Part shown: positions 24,787-32,058 of the stretch, piece by piece | How the letters are laid out: every line of letters begins with the position of its first letter | Position numbering within the stretch: the stretch's first letter is position 1 | Assembly (NCBI GenBank): GCA_041181065.1 | Contig: JBEGQI010000039.1 | Span: forward strand, 1 to 32,058 | From: DSYF01 sp041181065 | GTDB taxonomy: Bacteria; Verrucomicrobiota; Verrucomicrobiia; Limisphaerales; DSYF01 | Reading direction: 5' to 3' | DNA: 32,058 bases | The notes under the pieces: model-generated | What the model saw: only the letters and a program-made list of their open reading frames with translations | What the model was told of the DNA's origin: nothing | Databases searched by the model: none | Position numbers and translations under genes: made by a program

Positions 24787-24896
24787 CCGTCGCCGAGCGA
24801 AGCGTCAGGCGACGGAATCCTCGCGCGTTAGGCGTCCCTAGCGTTCGTTCCGCCCTACGCTTCGCTCCGGGCGGGGACATCGCAGCGCGATATCCC
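24787..24896. repeat. Cluster of three hairpins with complementary loops
   Basis: Hairpin one pairs CCGTCGCC (24787-24794) with GGCGACGG (24808-24815). Hairpin two pairs CCGCCC (24850-24855) with GGGCGG (24869-24874). Their loops contain GAGCGAAGCG (24795-24804) and CGCTTCGCTC (24858-24867), which are exact complements. A third inverted repeat, 24874-24883 with 24887-24896, follows directly. With the IS481-like unit this fills most of the 312-base gap between the convergent permease and ligase genes; I see no gene there. Confidence 0.65.
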
Positions 24897-24946
24897 TACC
24901 ACACTGCAACGGTCAGGGTGAGGGCGGGCGTCCAACCAATCCCACC

Positions 24947-26020
24947 TCAATACACTCCCTCGACGATATTCTTCTCCATCGCGCCGAACGGGCGGACCTC
25001 GGCCACGCCGTCCCAGGCGTAGGGCGCGCGCGGTTCGCGGCGGATGGCTTCGTCGCGTTCGAGGAAGCGCGGCATGAAAAATTCCTTCGTGAGCGTCGTG
25101 AGCTCGACGCGGCCCCAGGCGTTGTAGGCGACGGTTTCGTCGGTCTTGTTTGGATCAACCACCCGCAGCACGGCGCGCGGTTGCGGCGCGTAGTAGGTGA
25201 TGGAGAATTTATCCTCGGGCCGCAATGGCACGCTGGCAGCGAGGCCCATGAGCGTGTTGCCATAGGTCGGATAGAAACCGATGCGGCCTTCGAGCACTTC
25301 CTCGACGATGAAGCGGACGTATTGCGGCGCCATCGTGGTGCCGCCGCAGAACACGCCGCGGATGCCGGCTTCGTAGAGGTTCACCTTCTCGGCGAGCGCT
25401 TCGAGCAGCTTCGGCGTGGTGAAAAGGCCGGAGACTTTGCGGTGCTGGAGGATCGTCGCCGCCTGATCGACGACGTGCGCCATGTATTGCTTGGCGATGT
25501 CGAATTGTTTGTTCGCGATGACCTTCTTCACCCAGCGCGGGTCGAGGTCGATGAAGTAGCACGAGCTGCCGCGCACATTGGCGAGATGCTCGATGGCGAG
25601 GCGCAACCGGCGCGGGCCGGTCGGGCCCATCATCAGCCACGCGCCGCCGCGCGGAAAATGTTCGTCGCTGATCTTCGTGCTGAACTCCTCGTAATCCACG
25701 CGGAAATCATTCCAGCCGATGCGCTGCTTCGGCATGCCGGTGGTGCCACCGGTCTCAAAGATGTTGAAAGGCTTGCCCTTGAAATGCGCGGGCACCCAAA
25801 CCTCAGGCTGCAAGTCGCGCAACGATTCGTCGGCGAAGTGCGGAAACTTCAGCAGGTCGGCGATGGAGTTGATCTCCTTGCGCGGGTCGAAGTGTTTCTT
25901 GGCCCAGTCGAGCCAGAACGGGCAGCCGGTCTCGGGCGAGAAATGCCAGGTGATGATGCCGCGCAGATGCGCGTCGAGTTTCTGTTGGGCCGCTTGGATT
26001 TCAGATTGGGGGACTGACAT
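24947..26020 (-). CDS. Adenylate-forming (AMP-binding) phenylacetate-CoA-ligase-like protein, short form
   Basis: This 357-residue protein has the ATP-binding loop ETGGTTGMPK near residues 88-97, a PTYGNTLMGL segment that matches the later YGxTE-type motif, and WGRVELTTLTKEFFMPRFLERDEAIR, comparable to the region before the hinge. It resembles PaaK/coenzyme F390 synthetase relatives but ends just after the hinge, so the small C-terminal domain seems to be missing. It may adenylate an acid without the usual thiolation step; the substrate is unknown. I chose ATG 26020, since the upstream in-frame residues (FIRVHPWL) come from an intergenic repeat. It is separated from the symporter gene by that repeat region. 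Confidence 0.68.
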   Translation of the reverse strand: MSVPQSEIQAAQQKLDAHLRGIITWHFSPETGCPFWLDWAKKHFDPRKEINSIADLLKFPHFADESLRDLQPEVWVPAHFKGKPFNIFETGGTTGMPKQRIGWNDFRVDYEEFSTKISDEHFPRGGAWLMMGPTGPRRLRLAIEHLANVRGSSCYFIDLDPRWVKKVIANKQFDIAKQYMAHVVDQAATILQHRKVSGLFTTPKLLEALAEKVNLYEAGIRGVFCGGTTMAPQYVRFIVEEVLEGRIGFYPTYGNTLMGLAASVPLRPEDKFSITYYAPQPRAVLRVVDPNKTDETVAYNAWGRVELTTLTKEFFMPRFLERDEAIRREPRAPYAWDGVAEVRPFGAMEKNIVEGVY

Positions 26021-26033
26021 AAAATCAATTTTC

Positions 26034-26168
26034 AACCACGGATGGACACGGATGAACACAGATGCGGAAAGACGTGACACGAATTACGCGAATTGGCGCG
26101 AATTGATTCTGAATTCGCGTAAAGGTTCTCGGGAGCTTATCCGTGTTCATCAGTGTTCATCCGTGGTT
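26034..26168. repeat. Second copy of the CACGGATGRA inverted repeat, with inner CGAATT repeat
   Basis: The arms at 26034-26063 and 26139-26168 pair at 27 of 30 positions and match the repeat at 394-466. The 75-base spacer holds another repetitive stretch with GAATTACGCGAATTGGCGCG and an inverted GAATTCGCG (about 26080-26120). The element fills the whole gap between the symporter and the ligase gene. Its right end supplies the first base of the TAA stop of the symporter frame (26167-26169), so it has settled exactly on gene borders. Confidence 0.8.
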
Positions 26169-27864
26169 AAGTTTTCGGAAAATACTTCTCGATCGTCTTC
26201 TCGCTCGGCGGGCGCGTGAGCAGCGAAAACAAAATCATGCACAGCGCCGAGCCGAACACCATCGGCACGACGGTCATAAAACCGAGGAAACGCACATCGC
26301 CATTCGGCGCGAGGGAGATGACTTGAATCGCACCTTTGCCCTCGCCGATCTGCCAGATGACCTTTGGCTTCGGTGCGGCAGCTGCCGGGGCATTGGTTGC
26401 ACTCGGTTTGTTTGTCGCGGTGATTGAGGCGAGCGCAGCCGCAGTGTTTGTTGCGGTCAGAGTTGGAGCGGCATTGGTCGTCGCGCCCACGGCAGGCTTC
26501 GCTGCAGGCGGCGGTGTGGGTGAACCTTGCATCGCACCGAAGATGATCAACGTCGCACCCACGAACAGCGTTGAAGCCAGCGCGCCCCACTTGGTGCTGC
26601 GTTTCCAGAACAGCGCCGCGACCATCACGGGCGCCATCGCCGCAAAACCCGAGAACGCATAGCGCACGGCGATCTCAAAGATGCCCTGCTTGTCCTTGAG
26701 TTCGAGCGCGACCAGGAACGCCCCGATCGTCACGATTACGATGAAGATGCGCGCGAACAGCACCGCTCCCTTTTCGCCGAACTTCTTCGCGCCGCCGTAG
26801 TGTTGATAGATGTCTTTCGTGAACATGGTGCTGAGCGCAAGCACCTGGTGCGCGTCGGAACCCATCACGGCGGAGATGATTCCCGCGCCGAGGATGCCCG
26901 CGAGCCACGCGGGCGCGTATTGTTCCAGCATCAGCAGCAAGATGCCGTCGGGGTCGCTGACCTTGCCGAGGGCCGCAAAGCCGAGCACGCCAAGGAAAAC
27001 GCACGGCAGCCAGATCATCATGATGGCGAGCGGATACAGCACCACCGTGCGCTTGAAGGCCGTCACCTTGCGCGCGGAGAAGCACATGATCGCCATGTGC
27101 GGAAACATGATGCTCGACAGCGGAATCAAGGAGTAGCTCCAGAAGAAGCGCTCCGGCATTTTCTCGCGCGTGACCAGCGCGCTGGTCTTGGGATCGCCCG
27201 CGAGCTTGGAGATCAAATCGCTGATGGACAGATGCCGGCTGATCACCCACACCGCCACCGCGCCGAACAAGAGGAACAACGTCGTTTGCAGGATGTTCAC
27301 CCACACCGTGCCGCGCATGCCGCCGAGAAACACGCCGACCGTCACCACCACCGCGACGATGGCGCAGCCGAGCCAATAGGGAATCAGCGGTTGCCCGCCG
27401 CCCGCCGCCGTTGAGATGTGCGCGAGCACCGTGCCGCCGCCCATGATGCTGATGATCATGTAGGGCACGAGCATCGCAGCGCAGAGCGCGAAGATGACGG
27501 TGCCGATGCCGCTGCATTCCCAGCGGTCGCGAAAGAAAGCCACCTGCGTCTGGTGCCCGAAGCGTTTGCCGATGGCCCAGAGCCGCGTGCCGATGAGGAA
27601 AATCGTCAGCGGAATCACCAGCCCGGACGACGAGGCCATCAAGCCGTAGATGCCGATGCCCTGCCGATACGCCTGCCCCGAGCTGCCGAGGATGGCGAAC
27701 GCAGTCATATTCGTGGCGAAGAGCGACAGGAAGAAAACCGTGGAGCCGACGCCGCGACCGGCGAGGAAGAAATCCTCCGTGTTCGACTTGGCGCGGCGAT
27801 ACGCGACGCCGCCGATGATCGCGATTACGGCGAGGTAAACCAGAATGACAACAACAGGAATCAT
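26167..27864 (-). CDS. Sodium:solute symporter (SSS family)
   Basis: This 565-residue membrane protein starts MIPVVVILVYLAVIAIIGGVAY, then RRAKSNTEDFFLAGRGVGSTVFFLSLFATNMTAFAILGSSGQAYRQG, the N-terminal pattern of SSS transporters. GMRGTVWVNILQTTLF and GAGIISAVMGSDAHQVLALSTMFTKDIY are further family blocks. About 12-13 helices are expected. Between the last two helices is an Ala/Thr/Asn/Pro-rich stretch (about residues 446-505) that is not typical and probably faces the cytoplasm or periplasm as a linker. The start is 24 bases after the DUF3311 gene, and such small membrane proteins commonly accompany SSS symporters. The solute is unknown. Confidence 0.9.
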   Translation of the reverse strand: MIPVVVILVYLAVIAIIGGVAYRRAKSNTEDFFLAGRGVGSTVFFLSLFATNMTAFAILGSSGQAYRQGIGIYGLMASSSGLVIPLTIFLIGTRLWAIGKRFGHQTQVAFFRDRWECSGIGTVIFALCAAMLVPYMIISIMGGGTVLAHISTAAGGGQPLIPYWLGCAIVAVVVTVGVFLGGMRGTVWVNILQTTLFLLFGAVAVWVISRHLSISDLISKLAGDPKTSALVTREKMPERFFWSYSLIPLSSIMFPHMAIMCFSARKVTAFKRTVVLYPLAIMMIWLPCVFLGVLGFAALGKVSDPDGILLLMLEQYAPAWLAGILGAGIISAVMGSDAHQVLALSTMFTKDIYQHYGGAKKFGEKGAVLFARIFIVIVTIGAFLVALELKDKQGIFEIAVRYAFSGFAAMAPVMVAALFWKRSTKWGALASTLFVGATLIIFGAMQGSPTPPPAAKPAVGATTNAAPTLTATNTAAALASITATNKPSATNAPAAAAPKPKVIWQIGEGKGAIQVISLAPNGDVRFLGFMTVVPMVFGSALCMILFSLLTRPPSEKTIEKYFPKT

Positions 27865-27888
27865 GCGAATGAAAAATGGCGGACGTTC

Positions 27889-28146
27889 TTAGTGCGAGTT
27901 GTCCGTCGGCTTGTTCTCAGTGCCGGGCTCGGGCTGGACATCTTCGAGATGCTTGGGCCACGCAAACTTCACGAGCACCGCCATCGTGATGGCGGCGAGC
28001 ACGGAGTAACCGGCGTGATACGCCAGGCCGATGGGCAGGAAGCCGAACACGAGCGGCTCGGCCTTGGTCCAATTCCAGAAATCCTGATGGAGCGCGTAAA
28101 CGACGAGCACGAAGAAGGTGAGGAGAAGTTTGGTGGAGAGTTTCAT
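27889..28146 (-). CDS. DUF3311-like small membrane protein, symporter partner
   Basis: This 85-residue protein has two membrane segments: KLLLTFFVLVVYALHQDFW and FLPIGLAYHAGYSVLAAITMAVLVKFAW. The pattern P-G-LPIGLAYHAGYS resembles DUF3311 proteins, which often sit just upstream of sodium:solute symporters and are thought to form a unit with them. The ATG overlaps the stop of the DUF2625 gene by four bases (ATGA), so translation is coupled. The charged C-terminal tail is hydrophilic. Confidence 0.82.
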   Translation of the reverse strand: MKLSTKLLLTFFVLVVYALHQDFWNWTKAEPLVFGFLPIGLAYHAGYSVLAAITMAVLVKFAWPKHLEDVQPEPGTENKPTDNSH

Positions 28147-28835
28147 GGAGCTGATGGTGTTGAATCCGGCTTGCGTTCGCCGGCGTTTCCGACATTGAGC
28201 GCGTAGAATTCCGCGATTGAAATGGGTCCCCGATCACGTTCAGCGATCGGCTTACCGCTGAAGCAGGGTGGTGGAAATATGTCGAACACTTGATCGCCGG
28301 GAAGTGTGGCAGACTCCTTCTCCCAGCCCGGCCAGCGGAGTGACTCAAAAAATTTCGCGATGTCACCTTGGAAGCACCACGCAACGAACTGCGAGTAACC
28401 GATGTTCAAGTTTTCCCACACCAGCGTATCCGGCGCGAAGTAGCAGACTTTGCCGGGCTCGTGTTGCAAACCGCCGCCATCAATCGCGAAGAATCCGCCC
28501 GCGGCATCGTCGGCGCACAGCAAGAATGCGGGCTGCTGGCCGGACTTGGAAAATGAGCGGCCAAAATTCCAGCCTGGCAACGTGCGCGGCAAACGTGGAT
28601 GTCCGGAGCCAAGGATGCGAATCCAGCCGTGGTCGACGAGGATCCCGCCCGTTTCGTAGATGATGGCGCCCATCGGCGAGCGCGTGGTGACCTGCGTTGC
28701 GACTAATGCTTCCTCACGCGTCTTATCATCAGGGCGCGGCAAAACTTCGACGTGATTCTTGGCGTCGGCAATCCACTGTTGCACCACCGGCCAACCAGGA
28801 TCGTCACAGTTGATGAGTTCGTGAAGCTGCTTCAT
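28143..28835 (-). CDS. DUF2625 family protein
   Basis: This 230-residue soluble protein matches the DUF2625 pattern. It has LHELINCDDPGWPVVQQWIADAKN at the start, ALVATQVTTRSPMGAIIYETGGILVDHGWIRILGSGHPRL in the middle, and GFFAIDGGGL and APDTLVWENLNIGYSQFVAW later. The function of the family is not known, and it is scattered among bacteria. It lies 22 bases after the PQQ-repeat gene and overlaps the DUF3311 gene, so it appears to be the second gene of an operon ending in the symporter. No signal peptide is seen, so it should be cytoplasmic. Confidence 0.82.
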   Translation of the reverse strand: MKQLHELINCDDPGWPVVQQWIADAKNHVEVLPRPDDKTREEALVATQVTTRSPMGAIIYETGGILVDHGWIRILGSGHPRLPRTLPGWNFGRSFSKSGQQPAFLLCADDAAGGFFAIDGGGLQHEPGKVCYFAPDTLVWENLNIGYSQFVAWCFQGDIAKFFESLRWPGWEKESATLPGDQVFDIFPPPCFSGKPIAERDRGPISIAEFYALNVGNAGERKPDSTPSAP

Positions 28836-28857
28836 CCGCGTATAGTGCCGGGCTTCC

Positions 28858-30486
28858 TTACTTGTTCAGCTTGATCTCCACCTTCTCCGGCTTGTCCGAC
28901 TGCGCCTGAGCTTCATCGCGGAAGGCGAAGAGGTGGCTGTTGGATTGGAGGTAGAGCGTGCCGTTCGCGACGATTGGCGTGCCGTATACCGGCGCGCCGA
29001 GATTCGTTTCGCTGAGAACTTTTTTCTCCTTCGCGGCCGCGAGCACCACGAGGTCGCCGTCTTCGTCGCCGGCGTAAACCTTGCCGTCGGCCACCATCGT
29101 GCTGCCCCACATGTGCGCCTTCATGTCGTGCGTCCAGTAAAGCTTGCCGCTCTCGGCGTCGAGGCAGTGCAGGATGCCGGAGAAATCGCCGACGAACAGC
29201 AGGCCGGTTTCCGGATCAATGCTCACCGTGGAGATGCTGCGATGGATGCCGCGATACTCCCAGATCTTCGCGGTCTTGGTCACGTCGCCGGTCTTGGTGG
29301 CGTCGATGCACGTGAGGTTGCCGATACCTTCGCCGTGCTCAGGGTCCTGGCCGATGGGAATGTAGATGCGGTTCTTCCAGAAGACAGGCGTGGCGTTGAT
29401 CTCGCTTGGTCCTTCGGCGTCGGGATATTTGATCGGCTTGCCGTCCTTCACGCGATACTCGGGCGGGTTGCAGTCGTATTTCCAAACCGTCTTGAGCCAC
29501 GAGGTGTCGGTGTCCTTCACTGGTTTCGCGTCGAAGGCGTAACAAAAGCCGTCGCCGCCGCCCCAGAAGACCAGCTGCCGGCCGTTCACATTGGCCGTGC
29601 TGGCGGAGCTCCATTGACCGTGGAAAATGTGCGGGCCGATTTTGGCGTCGTCTTCGCCGAGGAATTCGCCCGTGTTCTTGTTCAACGCGATGAAGCTGGG
29701 TGCATTCGGCGACGGGATGTTCGAGTGCGTCCAGTCCTGACCGTTCGAGGTCGTGGCATAAACGATATCGCCCTCGATGAGGAGGGATCCGTTCGAAGCG
29801 TTGTGCGGAAAGACACCGAGTTCGTCCATCATGTCATAGACCCAGATGATGTCCGCGTCCTTGGGGCCGGGCTCGATGGGCGGGGCTTTGCGCTCAGTGG
29901 GCTTGCCCTTGTCGAGGATGACGTCCTTCACGACGTATTTCGCCTCGTCCTTGAACGGGCCGTCATTGCCGTCGGCCATGCCATTGATGTCGAGACACAT
30001 CACTTCGCAACGGCTTGTGGTCACATAGACGCGCTTGCCCTCGACCTTCACGGTGGCTGACGAAAGCAGGCCGAGATTTTCCCAGTCGTTGACCTTGCCG
30101 GACGCGAGCTTGGGCACAACGAGCTGCCAGAGGAATTCTCCAGTCTTCTCATCGAAGCACATCAGGATGCTGCGGTCGCCTTGATGCTTTGGGTCGCGCG
30201 GGTTCTCGTTGTTCGTGCCGACAAACACTTTGCCGCCCGCAACGGTGACGTTGCCGTAACTCTGCGAGCCGAGCTTGGCAACCCACTTCAAGTTTTTCAC
30301 ACCCGCGTGATCAATCTCGTCGGTGGCGTTCTTGAACTCGATCTTGCCGAACTGCGCGGGCAGGCCCTTGGCGGGGGAATACATGTTGCGGGTCTGGGAG
30401 CCGCCCCATTGAGGCCAGTCGGCGGCGACGCCAACAGCGCCAACAAGCAGTCCAACCGCGACGATGATGCTCTTAATCTTACTCAT
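28858..30486 (-). CDS. Secreted PQQ-type beta-propeller repeat protein
   Basis: This 542-residue protein has a signal peptide (MSKIKSIIVAVGLLVGAVGV, cut before ADWPQWGG). It consists of repeated blades such as GGKVFVGTNN, SILMCFDEKTGEFLWQLVVP, LFVGDFSGILHCLDAESGKLYW and GKVYAGDEDGDLVVL. The DWPQWGG-TRN opening is typical of PQQ/BamB-like propellers. I see no sure PQQ-binding cysteine pair, and many such proteins do not bind the cofactor. ATG 30486 has a Shine-Dalgarno-like AGAGGT close upstream; the longer frame to 30576 has no support. It starts the operon that continues into DUF2625, DUF3311 and the symporter, perhaps as a binding protein or extracellular enzyme for the transported compound. 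Confidence 0.85.
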   Translation of the reverse strand: MSKIKSIIVAVGLLVGAVGVAADWPQWGGSQTRNMYSPAKGLPAQFGKIEFKNATDEIDHAGVKNLKWVAKLGSQSYGNVTVAGGKVFVGTNNENPRDPKHQGDRSILMCFDEKTGEFLWQLVVPKLASGKVNDWENLGLLSSATVKVEGKRVYVTTSRCEVMCLDINGMADGNDGPFKDEAKYVVKDVILDKGKPTERKAPPIEPGPKDADIIWVYDMMDELGVFPHNASNGSLLIEGDIVYATTSNGQDWTHSNIPSPNAPSFIALNKNTGEFLGEDDAKIGPHIFHGQWSSASTANVNGRQLVFWGGGDGFCYAFDAKPVKDTDTSWLKTVWKYDCNPPEYRVKDGKPIKYPDAEGPSEINATPVFWKNRIYIPIGQDPEHGEGIGNLTCIDATKTGDVTKTAKIWEYRGIHRSISTVSIDPETGLLFVGDFSGILHCLDAESGKLYWTHDMKAHMWGSTMVADGKVYAGDEDGDLVVLAAAKEKKVLSETNLGAPVYGTPIVANGTLYLQSNSHLFAFRDEAQAQSDKPEKVEIKLNK

Positions 30487-30660
30487 AGTGACCTCTGAAC
30501 ATCGGCTGATTTTTTGAACCGTTTGATTTTTGTGCGTGCCAACACGGCAAATTCTGAAAATACAACCGCCCGGCATGAAGCGGCCCCGCTGTTGGTGACC
30601 GCGCTTGGGCCTGGCGGCACTTCTTTGAGCGCTCGCGCAGGCCGCTTTGCCGCGCGCGGC

Positions 30661-31608
30661 TCAAACCGCACTCACGTTGACCCAGCGTTTCAAGTTCCAG
30701 ACCACGCATTTGAATTCCAGTTCCAGCCGGTTGCGCGCCCATCCCACATACCGCACCCGGCGGTAACCCAGGCTCCGCTTCCAATGGCCGAAGATCTTTT
30801 CGATGCCGCTGCGGATGGCGCTCAAGGCCCGGTTCATCATCTGATCGGCGGCGCTCAAGCACTCGCCCCTTCTGGCCCGGCGCAAAATCCCATTCACGAC
30901 ACCACGCCGCTTCAGCCACTGGCCGCGCGCTTCACTGTCATACGCCTTGTCCGCGATCACCGCCTGTTCGTCGCCGTCCACCACGGCTTCAAAGCGCTGG
31001 CTGTCGTGGACGCTGGCCGCGCTCAGGTCGGCTTTGCGAATGAGCGTGTGTTGGCGGTCAGCGGCCACGTGCGCTTTGTAGCCGTAGTGCGGCTGGCCCG
31101 CTTTGACCGTGTAGTCCGCGTCGGCATCGCCGCCGCGCGAACCTTTCGTCGGCGCGCGGCGGGCCGCTTGCACCAACGTCGCATCTACCAGGGTGACTTC
31201 ACGGACGATCAGCCCTTGGGCGGCCAGTTGTTCGTTCACCAGTGCCAGCAGTTGCAGATGCAGGCGGTGCTCGATGAGCCGTTGGCGAAAACGCACGAGT
31301 GTGGTTTCGTCCGGGACGCTCTCGGTCAACGTGAGCCCGACGAACTTGCGCCACGAGAGCCGGTCCAGCACCAGCGCCTCGCACTGCGGATCGGAGAGGC
31401 CGTAGAAATGTTCCAAAAGCAGCATCTTGAAGACGGTGAGCGGCGGTTGCGGCAAACGACCGGTCGTGGCGGTGAACATGCCTTCGAGTTGCTGCCGGAT
31501 CGGCTGCCAGTCCACCAACGTATCGAGGCGATCCAGAAAATCATTGGCCGGAGCCGTGGGCAAAAAACTGTCGGTCAAATCCAGTTGGCGAGAGGGGCGT
31601 GTGCGCAT
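30661..31608 (-). CDS. IS5-family transposase
   Basis: This 315-residue intact DDE transposase has the DUF772-like N-terminal part (GLSDPQCEALVLDRLSWRKFVGLTL). The probable catalytic residues are D142 (TLVDATLV), D220 (VIADKAYDS) and E270 (SGIEKIFGHWKRSLGYRR). It resembles the main IS5 groups with one long frame. I could not fix the element's ends. GCGTTCAAA at 31635-31643 and, inverted, TTTGAGCGC at 30624-30632 may be parts of the terminal repeats, but the match is weak. It lies upstream of, and in the same direction as, the PQQ-repeat operon, so it could affect expression of that operon. Confidence 0.9.
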   Translation of the reverse strand: MRTRPSRQLDLTDSFLPTAPANDFLDRLDTLVDWQPIRQQLEGMFTATTGRLPQPPLTVFKMLLLEHFYGLSDPQCEALVLDRLSWRKFVGLTLTESVPDETTLVRFRQRLIEHRLHLQLLALVNEQLAAQGLIVREVTLVDATLVQAARRAPTKGSRGGDADADYTVKAGQPHYGYKAHVAADRQHTLIRKADLSAASVHDSQRFEAVVDGDEQAVIADKAYDSEARGQWLKRRGVVNGILRRARRGECLSAADQMMNRALSAIRSGIEKIFGHWKRSLGYRRVRYVGWARNRLELEFKCVVWNLKRWVNVSAV

Positions 31609-31922
31609 GTTTCTCAGACGTTCAACTCGTGACCGCGTTCAAAACGTTTCGCAGAGATCTCAATACATCTTCACATGTTGGTTGTTGTCATCGCTTGCGA
31701 ATATCAAAGGACTCGAAAAGGGGTTCTTGACCTTGCATACTCGTCCCACGTGCCGGCATGGTCATATTCCGCGTGACGGCGCAGTCCCGCCTTGCGGTGT
31801 GTTCCGATTCGCGACGGCTAGTCTCCCGGGCAGAGTGTCGGTGCCGGTCCGGCTGCATGGCGGCCAACTTACGGGGAGCATTGAGCCAGGGTCAAATCGG
31901 AAGCGGTCATTTGAACCGAAGG
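31609..31922. other. Noncoding stretch downstream of the window's IS5 element
   Basis: No frame here has a convincing protein. A single GCAGTCCCGCCTTGCGGTG at 31781-31799 resembles one arm of the element at 3658-3724, but no partner arm is seen. The right end of the IS5 element should lie within the first 60 bases or so. Confidence 0.5.
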
Positions 31923-32058
31923 GGGCGCAATTCGGCGCCCGCACCATGGTCCCGGAGGGACCGAACATGAATAGCCGTGGGTGCGAACCCACGGAACCCG
32001 GGCAATACACATTCGACCCCTGCGGGGTCGCACCCTTTCTTTCCTTGCCCCGTGGGTT
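31923..32058. repeat. Array of four short hairpins, continuing past the window edge
   Basis: The array contains GGGCGC/GCGCCC (31923-31940), GGTCCC-GGA-GGGACC (31948-31962), CCGTGGG/CCCACGG (31975-31994) and CGACCCC-TGC-GGGGTCG (32014-32030), with short spacers. CGTGGGTT at 32051-32058 repeats the start of the third hairpin arm, so another unit probably begins at the edge. The order of GTCCC-GGGAC, ATAGCCGTGGGT and CCCC-GGGG hairpins is one I associate with compound intergenic repeats of Planctomycetota and Verrucomicrobiota. Confidence 0.7.

Noticed and set aside
24756..25022. 88-residue plus-strand frame between the permease and ligase genes
   Set aside because: It runs through hairpin repeats and then antisense to the ligase 3' end, with no recognisable protein.
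30595..31639. GTGACCGCG direct repeat on both sides of the IS5 transposase as a target-site duplication
   Set aside because: IS5-family duplications are much shorter, and the right copy overlaps the best candidate for the element's terminal repeat, so it is probably chance.
31762..32010. 82-residue minus-strand frame at the right edge
   Set aside because: It is built largely from the hairpin array and shows no domain or ribosome binding site.

Overview
The window looks like a chromosomal segment of a GC-rich bacterium, most likely a member of the Verrucomicrobiota (Pedosphaera/Limisphaera-like). This placement is an inference. It rests on a PSCyt1-type cytochrome c, a prepilin-type protein with the FTLIELLVVIAIIAILA start and an H/DG-containing tail, a very long ABC-2 permease fusion, a large secreted protein with a GPW...FRL ending, and several families of intergenic inverted repeats that I associate with Verrucomicrobiota and Planctomycetota. 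No marker was searched against a database.

Positions 1-10385 (+ strand) are mainly assimilatory sulfate reduction: the 3' end of cysH, cysD, an unexpected secreted phosphatase/cytochrome c'-like fusion, cysN and the sulfite reductase hemoprotein cysI. A strong terminator follows. After a large secreted protein with a duplicated module comes a sirohydrochlorin chelatase that can supply siroheme to CysI. Together these cover sulfate activation (CysDN), reduction to sulfite (CysH), reduction to sulfide (CysI) and cofactor synthesis. cysC, cysJ and the other siroheme genes are not in the window.

Positions 10386-18652 are housekeeping and mixed: a cytochrome with a Gly/Pro-rich insert (-), an RluA-type pseudouridine synthase (+), a zinc alcohol dehydrogenase (+), rpsB-tsf (-) with a terminator-like hairpin between the two genes, a HAD phosphatase (+), a tightly coupled pdxJ-miaE pair (-), VanZ (+), a small conserved-looking protein (-) and a pseudopilin (-).

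Positions 18809-24634 (+) hold comEC with a degenerate metallo-beta-lactamase end, then a 1107-residue double ABC-2 permease with a large C-terminal extension. The gap at 24635-24946 has no gene but carries an IS481-end-like sequence and a pair of hairpins with complementary loops.

Positions 24947-31608 (-) hold, in transcription order, an IS5-family transposase, a PQQ-type beta-propeller protein, a DUF2625 protein, a DUF3311 small membrane protein, a sodium:solute symporter and a short AMP-binding ligase-like protein. The four middle genes look like one operon, and the IS lies just upstream of its first gene. The last 450 bases have no gene and end in an array of short hairpins cut by the window edge.

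I saw no tRNA, rRNA or CRISPR array. I found no clear complete novel system. The best candidates for new biology are the phosphatase-cytochrome gene inside the sulfate operon, the permease fusion, and the repeat elements placed on gene starts and stops.
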